A stretch of DNA of 64,000 nucleotides. It comes from Bordetella parapertussis (GTDB taxonomy: Bacteria > Pseudomonadota > Gammaproteobacteria > Burkholderiales > SG8-39). A model generated the notes under the pieces. It was not told the origin of the DNA and made no database searches. It saw only the letters and a list, made by a program, of their open reading frames with translations. Location of the stretch: positions 36,403 through 100,402 of the forward strand of contig CAMAXP010000012.1 in the NCBI GenBank assembly GCA_945862265.1. Direction: 5' to 3'. The number at the start of each line of letters is the position of its first letter. Position 1 is the stretch's first letter. Shown here piece after piece: positions 16,971-25,728 of this stretch. The translations under genes were made by a program, and so were the position numbers.

Positions 16971-17285
16971 ATGGCTACCAAAAAGAAAGCCGTCGCCAAG
17001 AAGCCCGCAGCGAAGAAAAAGGTCGCAGCGAAGCGCAAGCCGAATGCCGCGTTCATGAAGCCGATGACGATCAGCCCCGCGCTGGCCGCAGTGATCGGCG
17101 CCGGTCCGATGCCGCGCACGGAAGTGACCAAGAAGATCTGGGCCTACATCAAGAAGCACGGCCTGCAGGACAAGAAGAACCGCCGCAACATCAACGCCGA
17201 TGACAAGCTCAAGCCGATCTTCGGCACGAAGCCCCAGGTGTCGATGTTCGACATGACCAAGCTGGTCAGCAAGCACCTCAAGTAA
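16971..17285 (+). CDS. SWIB/MDM2-domain protein
   Basis: 104 residues. A lysine/alanine-rich N-terminal tail (about residues 2-25, histone-H1-like KK/AK repeats) is followed by a SWIB/BAF60b domain (about 30-104) with the family pattern KKIWAYIKKHGLQDKKNRRN and a C-terminal MTKLVSKHLK. In bacteria such proteins are small DNA-associated factors of uncertain role; the basic tail suggests nucleoid binding. AGAGGAG lies 10 bases before the ATG. It is monocistronic and ends at a strong hairpin. Confidence 0.92.
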   Translation: MATKKKAVAKKPAAKKKVAAKRKPNAAFMKPMTISPALAAVIGAGPMPRTEVTKKIWAYIKKHGLQDKKNRRNINADDKLKPIFGTKPQVSMFDMTKLVSKHLK

Positions 17286-17294
17286 TTCGGAATT

Positions 17295-17323
17295 CCTGCC
17301 TGCGGCGTCCTGCCGCAGGCAGG
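17295..17323. terminator. Hairpin between convergent genes
   Basis: A 12-base perfect stem (CCTGCCTGCGGC / GCCGCAGGCAGG) with a GTCCT loop, 9 bases after the SWIB stop codon and before the convergent transporter's end. It has no T-run, but stem strength and position fit a bidirectional transcription end. Confidence 0.65.
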
Positions 17324-17334
17324 CCCTGCCGCGA

Positions 17335-17778
17335 TCACTTCGCCAGCAGGTAAAGCCCCCCGAGCAGCATCGCAGCACCCACGGCCCGCTCTAATGTCAG
17401 CGCCTCGCCGAAAGCAAGCACCCCGATCGGAAACAGGATCAGCGTCATCACCGCGCTCATCGACACGCCCGTGGTGCCGACCGGCCATCCCGCGCGGAAG
17501 GACAGCAATACACCAATCTCGCAGCACGCAATGGCCGCGCCGAGCGCCAATGGGTGCCACGACACCGTGGCGAAGCCCTCGGCCAGCGACTTGCCCGGGG
17601 TGAGCAGCGGGAACGCCGCGAGGCAGGCGAGCGCCGCGACCACGTAGGCCGAAGCGAGCGTGGCGCCCGCGTTGCCGCCCGCCGGCACGATCCGCTGCAT
17701 CAGGTGCAGCGCCGCCAGGCCCCCGGAGGCGAGCAGGAAAGGCAGGAGTTTGGCGGCCGTCATGCCGGTCTGCATCAT
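17335..17778 (-). CDS. Small EamA/DMT-type membrane protein
   Basis: 147 residues with four to five hydrophobic segments, about half the length of a normal EamA transporter. The C-terminal part ([20 protein letters not shown], then [14 protein letters not shown]) has the typical EamA half-domain pattern, so it may work as a dimer like small multidrug proteins. Its ATG at 17778 overlaps the fbp stop by four bases (ATGA), so it is co-translated with fbp, a pairing with no obvious metabolic reason. Confidence 0.72.
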   Translation of the reverse strand: MMQTGMTAAKLLPFLLASGGLAALHLMQRIVPAGGNAGATLASAYVVAALACLAAFPLLTPGKSLAEGFATVSWHPLALGAAIACCEIGVLLSFRAGWPVGTTGVSMSAVMTLILFPIGVLAFGEALTLERAVGAAMLLGGLYLLAK

Positions 17779-18791
17779 CCCTTGTGGTACGCGGTGACGC
17801 GCTCCACCTCGTTCTTCGAGCCGAGGATCACGGCGACGCGCTGGTGCAGGCCCTCGGGCTTCACGTCGAGCAGCCGGCCGTTGCCGTCGGTGGACGCGCC
17901 GCCCGCCTGCTCGATGATGAACGACATCGGATTCGCCTCGTACATCAGGCGCAGCCGCCCGGCGGTGTTCTTGTCGTCGCGCGGGTACATGAAGATCCCG
18001 CCGCGCGTGAGGATGCGGTAGACGTCCGACACCATCGAGGCGACCCAGCGCATGTTGAAGTCCTTGCCGCGCACACCGGTCTTGCCTGCGAGACACTCGT
18101 CGATGTAGCGCTTCACCGCGGGCTCCCAGCGGCGCATGTTGGACATGTTGATCGCGAACTCGGCGGTGTCCTCGGGGATGCGGATGTCCGGGTGCGTGAG
18201 GACGAACGAGCCCATCTCGCGATCGAGCGTGAACCCGTGCGTGCCGTCGCCCACCGTGAGCACCAGCATCGTGGACGGGCCGTACACCGCGAAGCCGGCC
18301 GCGATCTGCTGCGTCCCCGGCTGCAGGAAGGCCTTCTCGTCGGCTTCGCAGTAGCCCCCGCCCGTGGCCGCCTTCGGGCAGCGCAGCACCGAGAAGATCG
18401 TGCCGACCGAGACGTTCACGTCGATGTTGGAAGAGCCATCCAGCGGGTCGAAGAGCAGCAGGTACTCGCCCTTGGGGAAGTGCGTCGGGATCGGGTGCGG
18501 GTCCTCCATCTCCTCGGAGGCGAGCGCGGCGAGGTTGCCGCCCCATTCGTTGGCCTCGAGCAGGATCTCGTTCGAGAGCACGTCGAGCTTCTTCTGCACC
18601 TCGCCCTGCACGTTGTCCGTGCCCGCCGAGCCGAGGTTGCCCGCAAGGGCGCCCTTGTTGACTGCGTGGCTGATCGCCTTGCAGGCGCGCGCCACGGTCT
18701 CGATCAGGAGGCGCAGGTCGGCGTTGATGAGCGCCTTGTCGCGCTGGCGCTCGATGAGAAAGCGGGTGAGGCTGATGCGGCTTGTTGCCAT
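17775..18791 (-). CDS. fbp: Class 1 fructose-1,6-bisphosphatase
   Basis: 338 residues, full length. It hydrolyses fructose 1,6-bisphosphate to fructose 6-phosphate in gluconeogenesis or the Calvin cycle. Metal-binding motifs are [10 protein letters not shown] and the signature [13 protein letters not shown]; substrate-binding [11 protein letters not shown] follows near the C-terminus. The start [11 protein letters not shown] is the usual one for this family. The small secreted-protein gene lies 16 bases upstream. For an organism living on organic acids a gluconeogenic role is expected. Confidence 0.96.
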   Translation of the reverse strand: MATSRISLTRFLIERQRDKALINADLRLLIETVARACKAISHAVNKGALAGNLGSAGTDNVQGEVQKKLDVLSNEILLEANEWGGNLAALASEEMEDPHPIPTHFPKGEYLLLFDPLDGSSNIDVNVSVGTIFSVLRCPKAATGGGYCEADEKAFLQPGTQQIAAGFAVYGPSTMLVLTVGDGTHGFTLDREMGSFVLTHPDIRIPEDTAEFAINMSNMRRWEPAVKRYIDECLAGKTGVRGKDFNMRWVASMVSDVYRILTRGGIFMYPRDDKNTAGRLRLMYEANPMSFIIEQAGGASTDGNGRLLDVKPEGLHQRVAVILGSKNEVERVTAYHKG

Positions 18792-18807
18792 TACTGGTGC
18801 TCTCCGG

Positions 18808-18981
18808 TTAGTGCAGCTTGCGGCCGCGGTCGGTGACGTTGTCGAGGAAGTCCTTGATCGCCTCGCCGCTTTCGAGCTTGAGGTCGCCCAGCGGTTGCAA
18901 CTGGTGTTCGGGGGCGTTGGGGCCGTGGGCGAAGGCGGGTGTGGCAAGCAGCAAGGTCAAGCCCAGGATGGCGTGTCGCAT
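18808..18981 (-). CDS. Small exported protein, unknown
   Basis: 57 residues with a clear signal peptide ([18 protein letters not shown]) preceded by GGAGAAAC. The mature part is only about 39 residues and includes [16 protein letters not shown], which faintly recalls the N-terminus of secreted alpha/beta hydrolases of the homoserine-acetyltransferase type, so it may be a relic. Alternatively it is a genuine small periplasmic protein. It is likely co-transcribed with fbp. Confidence 0.5.
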   Translation of the reverse strand: MRHAILGLTLLLATPAFAHGPNAPEHQLQPLGDLKLESGEAIKDFLDNVTDRGRKLH

Positions 18982-19075
18982 TAGTTTCTCCTTGTTGTGT
19001 TGTGCGGTGCGGGATGGCCTGCTCGTTTCACCGGGCGAACGGCTGATGCCTAGCATGTGGCCTATACTTTAGCGC

Positions 19076-19930
19076 ATGAAACCCACGATGACTCCCTACC
19101 GTACTATCCAAGTGCGCCGTACGGCGGGCGGTTTGGGCGCCGAAGTTCACGGCGTGGACCTGTCCAGCCCGATGCCGGCCGAGATGCTTGCAGAGTTGCG
19201 CAGGGCCTGGCTCGAGAACCTGGTGATCTTCTTTCGCGACCAGAAGCTCACGTTCGCGCAGTACATGGCCTTTGCGGAGTCCATGGGCAGGCCGGTCGAG
19301 TATCCCTTCGTGAAGGGCCTCGATGGATGGCCGAAGATCATCGAGGTCAAGAAGCTCGAGCACGAGAAGGTGAACTTCGGCGGGGTCTGGCACTCGGATA
19401 CCGCCTACCTCGACGAACCACCGATGGCGAGCATGCTGATGGGGCAGGAGATTCCGCCGTACGGGGGCGACACCTTGTTTGCCAACCAGTACCTGGCCTG
19501 GGATGCGCTTTCAGACGGCATGCGGCGAATGCTGGATGGGATGAAGGCGGTCAACAGTTCGGCGCGCGCCGATGTGTCGAAGACCCGCGAAGACAGGCTC
19601 AAGTCCGACGGCCGCAGCGATGCGCCCTCGCGCTATGACGCAGAGCACCCGGTAGCTCGGACGCATCCGGAAACCGGTCGCAAGGCCCTCTTCGTGAACA
19701 TTGCGCACACCGCGAAGTTTGCTGGCATGACGGAGGAGGAGAGCGCGCCGTTGCTCAATTACCTGTTCCAGCACCAGGTGAAGCCCGAGTTCACCTGCCG
19801 CTTTGTCTGGGCGCCGGGCTCGATCGCCCTCTGGGACAACCGCTGCGCCCAGCACAACCCGGTGAACGACTACCACGGGTTCAAGCGGCTGCTGCACCGG
19901 ATCACGCTGGCCGGCGAGCGTCCCGCCTGA
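19076..19930 (+). CDS. TauD/TfdA dioxygenase
   Basis: 284-residue Fe(II)/2-oxoglutarate dioxygenase. The iron-binding triad is visible as HSD in VWHSDTAYL (about residues 106-108) and the distal histidine in RCAQHNPVNDY (about 262), with the 2-oxoglutarate arginine in LLHRITLAG. These enzymes hydroxylate sulfonates, phenoxyacids or related acids. The start is ATG 19076, with a second ATG 4 codons in. It is divergent from fbp and convergent with a VOC gene. Shorter than the three dioxygenases at 41-48 kb and a different subgroup. Confidence 0.9.
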   Translation: MKPTMTPYRTIQVRRTAGGLGAEVHGVDLSSPMPAEMLAELRRAWLENLVIFFRDQKLTFAQYMAFAESMGRPVEYPFVKGLDGWPKIIEVKKLEHEKVNFGGVWHSDTAYLDEPPMASMLMGQEIPPYGGDTLFANQYLAWDALSDGMRRMLDGMKAVNSSARADVSKTREDRLKSDGRSDAPSRYDAEHPVARTHPETGRKALFVNIAHTAKFAGMTEEESAPLLNYLFQHQVKPEFTCRFVWAPGSIALWDNRCAQHNPVNDYHGFKRLLHRITLAGERPA

Positions 19931-19941
19931 ACGCTCCGCGA

Positions 19942-20331
19942 CTATTGCACCGGCACCGAGATCTCCACCAGGTTCAGGTCCGGGTCGCGCATATAAACCG
20001 AAAGGATCTTCCCGGTAGCACCGGTCTTGATGACCGGGCCCTCGAGGATGGGGATGCCTGCGGCCTTCAGCTTCGCGACCACCTCCTCCAGAGGTACCGA
20101 CGCGATGAAGCAGATGTCGAGCGTTCCCGGTGCGGCCACATGCGCGCGCGGGGCGAACTCCTTGCCCCATTCGTGGACGTTGATCTTCTGGTTGCCGAAC
20201 TTCAGCGCTATGCGCAGCGCGTCCGGCAACTGGTACTTTTCCAGTTTCATGCCAAGCACGTCGCAATAAAAGTGCAGACACCCCTCCAGGTCGCGGGTCG
20301 TGATGACGATGTGGTCGACGTGGTCAATCAT
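19942..20331 (-). CDS. VOC/glyoxalase-fold protein
   Basis: 129-residue vicinal-oxygen-chelate protein with two beta-alpha-beta-beta-beta modules. Metal-ligand positions are the early histidine in VDHIVITTRDL and the glutamates in NVHEWG and NLVEISV. The start MIDHVDHIVI is the usual family N-terminus. Reactions range from glyoxalase to extradiol cleavage; a lone 129-residue member cannot be assigned further. It is convergent with the TauD gene and divergent from the Bug/CoA-transferase operon. Confidence 0.85.
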   Translation of the reverse strand: MIDHVDHIVITTRDLEGCLHFYCDVLGMKLEKYQLPDALRIALKFGNQKINVHEWGKEFAPRAHVAAPGTLDICFIASVPLEEVVAKLKAAGIPILEGPVIKTGATGKILSVYMRDPDLNLVEISVPVQ

Positions 20332-20411
20332 TGTGTTTCCTCCGGGATGCGCAACGTGCGTCATGGGGTGGCAGTCTAGCAAATCAGCGCATTCCAAAAG
20401 AGGAGAGGTGG

Positions 20412-21392
20412 ATGGTGAAGCTGTCACGCAGTGTCCTGTTGGTTGTTTCCCTTGTGGCGGGTTCGGTTGCGGCCGGCCCGGCCTTTGCGCAGGCCTGGCC
20501 TGCGCGCGCGGTGCAGATGGTGACGCCTTTCCCGCCCGGCGGAGGCGGCGACATCCTCATGCGCACGCTTGCCAACAAGCTGCAGGAGCGCCTGGGCAAG
20601 CCGTTCATCGTCGACAATCGCCCGGGCGCGGGCGGGCTCATCGGCACGCAGTACGGGGCCAAGGCCGCGCCCGACGGCTACTCGGTCACGCTGGGGATCA
20701 CGAGCACCTACTCGATCAACCCTACCTTCTACAAAACGCTGCCCTATGACCCGCTGAAGGATTTCCAGCCGGTGGCGCTGCTTGCCGAGGGACCTCACCT
20801 GATGGTCATCAACCCGGACACGCCCGCGAAGAACTTCAAGGAATACGTCGAGTACGTGCGTACGCAGAAGGGCAAGCTCAGCTATGCCTCGTACGGCAAC
20901 GGAAGCACTTCGCAGCTGATCAACGAGATGCTGAACAGCCAGCACGGCATGGATCTCGTGCATGTGCCGTACAAGGGCATGGCGGCCGCGCTGGCAGACG
21001 TGATGGCCAACCGGGTGTCGATGCTCCTCGCGACGAGCGCGCCTGCCGTGCCGCTGGTGCAGTCCGGAAAGTTGCGCGCTGTTGCCGTATTCGGAAACAA
21101 GAGGATTGAAACCCTGCCGGACGTGCCGACCATCGGCGAACTCGGTTACAAGGATTCTGCGTTGCAGATCTGGTATGGCCTGTTTGCGCCGGCCGGCACG
21201 CCGCGGCCTATCGTCGAGAAACTCAACGCCGAGCTGAGAGGCATCCTTGCGCTCAAGGATGTGCAGGAGTCGTTCGACAAGGCCGGGCTTTACGCGAACC
21301 CGCTTGGCGTCGACGAGTTCGCAGCCTACGTGCATTCTGAGGCCGAGCGCTGGGGCAAGCTGGTCCGCCTGTCCAAGGTGCAGGCCGATTGA
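20412..21392 (+). CDS. Bug/TctC periplasmic solute-binding protein
   Basis: 326 residues with a signal peptide (to AGPAFAQ) and Bug motifs WPARAVQMVTPFPPGGGGD, NRPGAGGLIGT, DGYSVTLG and HVPYKGMAAAL. First gene of a three-gene operon: its stop codon overlaps the CoA-transferase ATG by one base (TGATG), and an HMG-CoA-lyase-like gene follows. It should bind the carboxylate that the next two enzymes activate and cleave. AGGAGAGG precedes the ATG at 20412. Confidence 0.93.
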   Translation: MVKLSRSVLLVVSLVAGSVAAGPAFAQAWPARAVQMVTPFPPGGGGDILMRTLANKLQERLGKPFIVDNRPGAGGLIGTQYGAKAAPDGYSVTLGITSTYSINPTFYKTLPYDPLKDFQPVALLAEGPHLMVINPDTPAKNFKEYVEYVRTQKGKLSYASYGNGSTSQLINEMLNSQHGMDLVHVPYKGMAAALADVMANRVSMLLATSAPAVPLVQSGKLRAVAVFGNKRIETLPDVPTIGELGYKDSALQIWYGLFAPAGTPRPIVEKLNAELRGILALKDVQESFDKAGLYANPLGVDEFAAYVHSEAERWGKLVRLSKVQAD

Positions 21393-22585
21393 TGGGGGCG
21401 CTCGACGGTGTGCGGGTTCTCGACCTGTCGAATTTCCTCGCCGCGCCGATGGCGGGGATGTTCCTCGCCGACTTCGGCGCCGAGGTGCTCAAGGTGGAGC
21501 GCCCCGGCGGCGGCGACGAGATGCGCCAGTGGGGCAACAACAAGGACGGTGTCGGGCTTTACTACAAGGTGGTGAATCGCAACAAGAAGTCGGTGACACT
21601 CGACCTGCGCACGCCTTTCGGGCGGGACGCGGCGCTGCGGCTGGCAAGCGAATCGGACGTCGTGCTCGAAAACTACCGCCCCGGCACGCTCGAGAAATGG
21701 GGCCTGGGCTACGAGGCATTGTCCGCGAACAACCCGGGCCTGGTCCTGGTCCGCGTATCCGGCTTCGGGCAGACCGGACCCAATTCGCATCGCCCCGGCT
21801 TCGGCACGCTGGCCGAAGCGTACGCGGGATTCGCGCATATCAACGGCGAAGCGGGGGGGCCGCCGTTGCTCCCCGGGTTCGGCCTCGCGGATTCGACGAC
21901 CGGGCTCATGGCGGCCTTCCTCGCCATGGTGGCCCTCAAGGGGCGGGAGGCCAACGGCGGCCGCGGGCAGGTGGTCGACCTCGCGATCTACGAGTCCCTC
22001 TTCACGCTGCTGGGGCCGCAGGTGGTGGACTTCGACCAGCTGGGCAAGGTGCAGATGCGCAATGGCAGCCGGCTGCCGTTTACCGCGCCGCGCAATACCT
22101 ATCGCACGAGTGACGGCCGCTGGGTTTCGATGGCCGGCAGCGCGCAGTCGATCTTCGTGCGGGTGCTGGCTGCGCTGGAGGTGCCAGGTCTGGCCGCGGA
22201 TCCGCGATTCGCCGATAACCGGGCGCGGCTGGTCAACGCCGAGGCGCTCGATGTCGAACTGCAGAAGGCGTTTGCGCGCTTCGACCTCACGGAGATCATG
22301 CGCCGCTTCGACGAGGCGCAGGCCGCAGTGGCGCCGGTCAACGACGTCGCGGCGATCTTCGCCGACCCGCATTTCCAGGCCCGCGAGAACATCACGAGTG
22401 TCGTCGATCCCGAACTCGGCGGGCCGGTACGCATGCAGAACGTGGCGGGCAAGTTGTCCGATACCCCGGGCGCAGTGCGCTGGGCAGCGACCCGGGTGGG
22501 CGAGCATAACCGCGAGATCCTGGTCGACCGGCTTGGGATCGACCCGGCTGCGGTACGCGCCGCAGGCCTGCCCTTGGATTCGTAA
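21392..22585 (+). CDS. CaiB/BaiF (family III) CoA-transferase
   Basis: 397 residues. N-terminal LDGVRVLDLSNFLAAPMAG, then AEVLKVERP, VVLENYRPGTLEKWGLGYE, and the candidate catalytic aspartate in GFGLADSTTG (about residue 169). It transfers CoA to an incoming dicarboxylic or hydroxy acid. Translationally coupled to the Bug gene upstream and 19 bases ahead of the HMG-CoA-lyase-like gene. The trio suggests uptake, CoA activation and retro-aldol cleavage, as in itaconate/citramalate- or hydroxymethylglutarate-type pathways. Confidence 0.92.
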   Translation: MGALDGVRVLDLSNFLAAPMAGMFLADFGAEVLKVERPGGGDEMRQWGNNKDGVGLYYKVVNRNKKSVTLDLRTPFGRDAALRLASESDVVLENYRPGTLEKWGLGYEALSANNPGLVLVRVSGFGQTGPNSHRPGFGTLAEAYAGFAHINGEAGGPPLLPGFGLADSTTGLMAAFLAMVALKGREANGGRGQVVDLAIYESLFTLLGPQVVDFDQLGKVQMRNGSRLPFTAPRNTYRTSDGRWVSMAGSAQSIFVRVLAALEVPGLAADPRFADNRARLVNAEALDVELQKAFARFDLTEIMRRFDEAQAAVAPVNDVAAIFADPHFQARENITSVVDPELGGPVRMQNVAGKLSDTPGAVRWAATRVGEHNREILVDRLGIDPAAVRAAGLPLDS

Positions 22586-22604
22586 CGGCACGCGAGGAGC
22601 ACCC

Positions 22605-23552
22605 ATGCTGAAGTTTCCTGAGAGGGTCAAGGTGGTGGAGGTCGGGCCTCGCGACGGCCTCCAGAGCTTTCCACGCTGGGTGGATACCGACACCAAGGTG
22701 GCGATGGTGAACCGGTTGTCGCGGGCGGGGTTTGCGTTGATCGAGGTAACCAGCTTTGCGCGCGCAACCGCCGTGCCGAACCTCAAGGACGCCGAGTCGG
22801 TGCTGGCGCGCATCGAGCGCAGGCCGGGCACGGTGATCCGCGCGCTGGTCCCGAATGCCAAGGGCGCCGAGCGTGCCGTCGCGACAGGGCTGGTAGACGA
22901 ACTGCTCGGATTGATCACGGTGAGCGAGGCCTACCTGGCGCACAACCAGAACATGACGCTCGACCAGGCTGTGGCGGAGGGCATTCGCGCCTTCGAAACC
23001 GCCGCCGCCCGCGGACTGGGATTTACGATGGCGATCGGCATGGCGCTGTGGTGCCCCTACGAAGGACGCATCCCGGAGTCCAATGCGCTCGCCGTCCTCG
23101 GGCGCTTCTGGGACGCGGGCATCCGAAGGTTTTATTTCGCTGGCAGCGTGGGCATGGAAGACCCGCGGCACGTGCACACCCTGTTCCGGATGGCGTGCGA
23201 ACGGCATCCGGGCATCGAACTCGGCTACCACGTCCACAATGTGCCGGGCTTCGGCGTGGCCAACGTGCTGGCCGCACTGGATGCGGGAGCGTCCTTTCTC
23301 GAGGGTTCGATCTGCGGCGTTGGCGGCGGAATCGCCATGCCGACCAGCATGGGCATGGTCGGGAACCTCCCGACCGAGGACATCGTGCACTTGCTCAACG
23401 CATCGGGGATCGAAACCGGACTCGATACCTTGGAAGTGCAGGCTTGCGCGCGCGATATCGCCGGGTTGCTGGGGATCGAACCGTTGTCCTATCTCTGCCG
23501 GACCGGCACGAGGGAGGCCTTGCTCGAGCAGGCACGCGGGGAAAAATTCTAG
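22605..23552 (+). CDS. HMG-CoA lyase-like enzyme lacking the loop cysteine
   Basis: 315 residues of the DRE-TIM/HMGL family, which cleaves 3-hydroxy-3-methylglutaryl-CoA-type thioesters to acetyl-CoA. VVEVGPRDGLQ at the N-terminus carries the catalytic Arg-Asp, and GYHVHNVPG the two metal-binding histidines. The loop that in HMG-CoA lyases reads GLGGCPYA is here GVGGGIAMPTSMG, so the catalytic cysteine is a glycine and the loop is longer. Substrate may therefore differ. CGAGGAG precedes the ATG. Operon partner of the CoA-transferase. Confidence 0.88.
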   Translation: MLKFPERVKVVEVGPRDGLQSFPRWVDTDTKVAMVNRLSRAGFALIEVTSFARATAVPNLKDAESVLARIERRPGTVIRALVPNAKGAERAVATGLVDELLGLITVSEAYLAHNQNMTLDQAVAEGIRAFETAAARGLGFTMAIGMALWCPYEGRIPESNALAVLGRFWDAGIRRFYFAGSVGMEDPRHVHTLFRMACERHPGIELGYHVHNVPGFGVANVLAALDAGASFLEGSICGVGGGIAMPTSMGMVGNLPTEDIVHLLNASGIETGLDTLEVQACARDIAGLLGIEPLSYLCRTGTREALLEQARGEKF

Positions 23553-23567
23553 CCCGCAACGAATCCT

Positions 23568-24716
23568 TCAGCGCGCCCGGGCCCTCTTCGCCTTGCGGCT
23601 CGCGGCATACCCTCCCGCGGCAAGGCACAGCGAGATGGCCCCGAACACCGGCGCCATCCCCAGCGCTGACCCGACCGCGCCGAAGACGAGCGGCAGGGCC
23701 GTGCTGCTCGCATTGAGCACTGTCGTGCGCAGTCCCACGACTTCTCCCTGCCTGCCTGCAGGCGATGCCGCATAGAGGAGCGACATTACCATCGGCTGCG
23801 AGCAGCCCAGGCCCAGGCCGAGCAGGAATGCGAGGCCCATCATCAGCGTGGCGTTCGTCACAAAGGGGAACATCAGGTAGGTGGCGCCCGATATCACGAA
23901 CGCGGTGGTGATCACATGCCACTCGCGCACCCGGCGGGAGAGCGCGGGCATCCCCAGCCGCACGACGAACGTTGCCGCGCCGAAGGCGCCCATGATGATC
24001 CCGGTGGTCGTCGCGGTCAGCCCGATCTGCGCGCAGTGGATCGGCATCACGAACGTGAACAGGTCCCAGCCCATCGAGAGCAGGCCGCTCACGATGAGGA
24101 CACTGCGCAGCTTCCGGTCGCGCACGAGGTCCATCACGCTGTGGCCGGCCGGACGCTGCTTCGGGGTCGCATGGCGCACGAGGTCGCCGCGCCGCCAGAA
24201 GGAGACGGCGAGCGCCACGGCAGCGAACGCGGCCATGATCGCGAAGGCCTTCACTTCGCCCACCCAGTCGATGGAGAACCCCGCAACCAGCGGGCCCAGC
24301 GACCCGGAAGTGGAGAACCCGAGCGACAGCCATGAAAAATTCGCCGCGCGGTCCTCGGGCTTGCCGTACTCGCCGACCAGGTTGTTGGAGATCATGTGGG
24401 CGAGCATGAAGCCCGAGCCGATCAGCGTTGCCGCAACGAACAGCGTCGGCAGGCCGGGGAAGATGAAGGGCAGGATCACGCCGGCGAACAGCATGCCGTT
24501 GCCCCACAGCAGCGGCAGGCGCGGGCCGATGCGGTCGATGAGCCGCCCGGCCGAGACCGACAGCAGCATCGGCAGCAGGGCGTAGAGCGACATCAGCACA
24601 CCGATGGTGAAGGGCGAAGCCTCGAGCTTCAGCGCATACAGCGAGACCGTCATGCGGCTGCTCGTGAACGCAATGTGGGCGAGGATGGTGAGCAGGATCA
24701 CCGTGCGGAAGCGCAT
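23568..24716 (-). CDS. MFS transporter
   Basis: 382 residues with about 12 transmembrane segments. The MFS loop 2-3 signature appears as AGRLIDRIGPRLPLL (about residues 56-70), and there is a charged central loop near residues 175-195. Probably an efflux or uptake permease for a small molecule in the inner membrane. It is 3 bases downstream of the DMT transporter, so the two form a small transporter operon. Convergent with the HMG-CoA-lyase-like gene. Confidence 0.9.
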   Translation of the reverse strand: MRFRTVILLTILAHIAFTSSRMTVSLYALKLEASPFTIGVLMSLYALLPMLLSVSAGRLIDRIGPRLPLLWGNGMLFAGVILPFIFPGLPTLFVAATLIGSGFMLAHMISNNLVGEYGKPEDRAANFSWLSLGFSTSGSLGPLVAGFSIDWVGEVKAFAIMAAFAAVALAVSFWRRGDLVRHATPKQRPAGHSVMDLVRDRKLRSVLIVSGLLSMGWDLFTFVMPIHCAQIGLTATTTGIIMGAFGAATFVVRLGMPALSRRVREWHVITTAFVISGATYLMFPFVTNATLMMGLAFLLGLGLGCSQPMVMSLLYAASPAGRQGEVVGLRTTVLNASSTALPLVFGAVGSALGMAPVFGAISLCLAAGGYAASRKAKRARAR

Positions 24717-24719
24717 GGT

Positions 24720-25637
24720 TTAGTCCACCGCCGCCGGGGACGGCGCGCGCGTGCTGCGCCAGGTGACCATGTATACGCCGGCGCAGGTGACGACGATGCC
24801 GGCGATGGACATCGCGCTGGGCACCACGCCGAACATCGGGTATTCGAGCGCCACCGCAATGATCGGGGTGAGGTAGATGAGGCTGGTGACGCGCGTGGCC
24901 TCGCCGTGGCGCATGAGGATGTTCAGTGCGTTGGTGGCGAGGATCGAGGCGAGGATCACGAGGAAGGCGAGTGCCGCGAAGAACTGCCACGCCCAGTCGA
25001 TCTGCGCGCCCTCGATGAACCAGGCCATCGGCGCCAGCGCGAGGCAGGACGCGGCAAACTGGATGAAGGCGCCGGCCTTCAGGTCGGTCTTCGGGCAGAA
25101 GGTCTTCTGGTAGAGGGTGCCGGCGGTGATGGCGGTGAGGCCGAAGCCCAGTGCCACGAGGCTGCCGAGCGGCAGCTCCTGCACGTCGATCTTGTGCCAT
25201 ACCACCAGGGTGACCCCGGCGAGGCCCGCCACGACCCCGGCCCATTGCGTGCGGGACAGCCGCTCGCCCATCCAGCGCCAGGCGATCACTGCGGTCGCAA
25301 GCGTCTGGAGCGCCATGATCAGCGCGGTGATTCCGGCCGACAGGCCGAGGTACTGGCTGTAGTGGCTGCCCGAGAGGTGGACGGCGTGCATCAGCAGCCC
25401 GGCGACCACCACGTGCGCGAATTCACGGCGCGAAGCGGGCCACGCAGGCCGCGTCACCAGGAGCACCGGGACCATACACGCCACGCCGAGGGCGTAGCGC
25501 AGCGTGAGCATGGTGAACGGCGGGGCGTACAGCAGCGCGGTCTTGCTGGCGAGGAAGCCGGAGCCCCAGACGCTGACGAAGTACCAGGCTAGAGCGGTGT
25601 CGACCCAGCGGCGGTCTGGAGCAGGAGTGGCAGTCAT
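24720..25637 (-). CDS. DMT (EamA) transporter
   Basis: 305 residues, two EamA repeats with about ten transmembrane segments; the first repeat starts YFVSVWGSGFLASKTALLYA. Such proteins export amino acids, nucleotides or drugs. I took the ATG at 25637; a GTG seven codons further upstream is possible. It is co-transcribed with the MFS gene (3-base gap) and separated from htpX by a hairpin. Confidence 0.9.
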   Translation of the reverse strand: MTATPAPDRRWVDTALAWYFVSVWGSGFLASKTALLYAPPFTMLTLRYALGVACMVPVLLVTRPAWPASRREFAHVVVAGLLMHAVHLSGSHYSQYLGLSAGITALIMALQTLATAVIAWRWMGERLSRTQWAGVVAGLAGVTLVVWHKIDVQELPLGSLVALGFGLTAITAGTLYQKTFCPKTDLKAGAFIQFAASCLALAPMAWFIEGAQIDWAWQFFAALAFLVILASILATNALNILMRHGEATRVTSLIYLTPIIAVALEYPMFGVVPSAMSIAGIVVTCAGVYMVTWRSTRAPSPAAVD

Positions 25638-25668
25638 GAGCGACCGCCATCTTCTCACGTAGCGATCA

Positions 25669-25688
25669 GGGGAACCTTACGGTTCCCC
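25669..25688 (-). terminator. Hairpin after htpX
   Basis: GGGGAACC-TTAC-GGTTCCCC, an 8-base perfect stem with a 4-base loop, 41 bases after the htpX stop codon and before the DMT transporter start. There is no T-tract, so it could also be a spacer hairpin in a read-through transcript. Confidence 0.45.
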
Positions 25689-25728
25689 CGAACCCCCTCC
25701 CTAACTGCGCCACAGGCCCGTTATCGCC

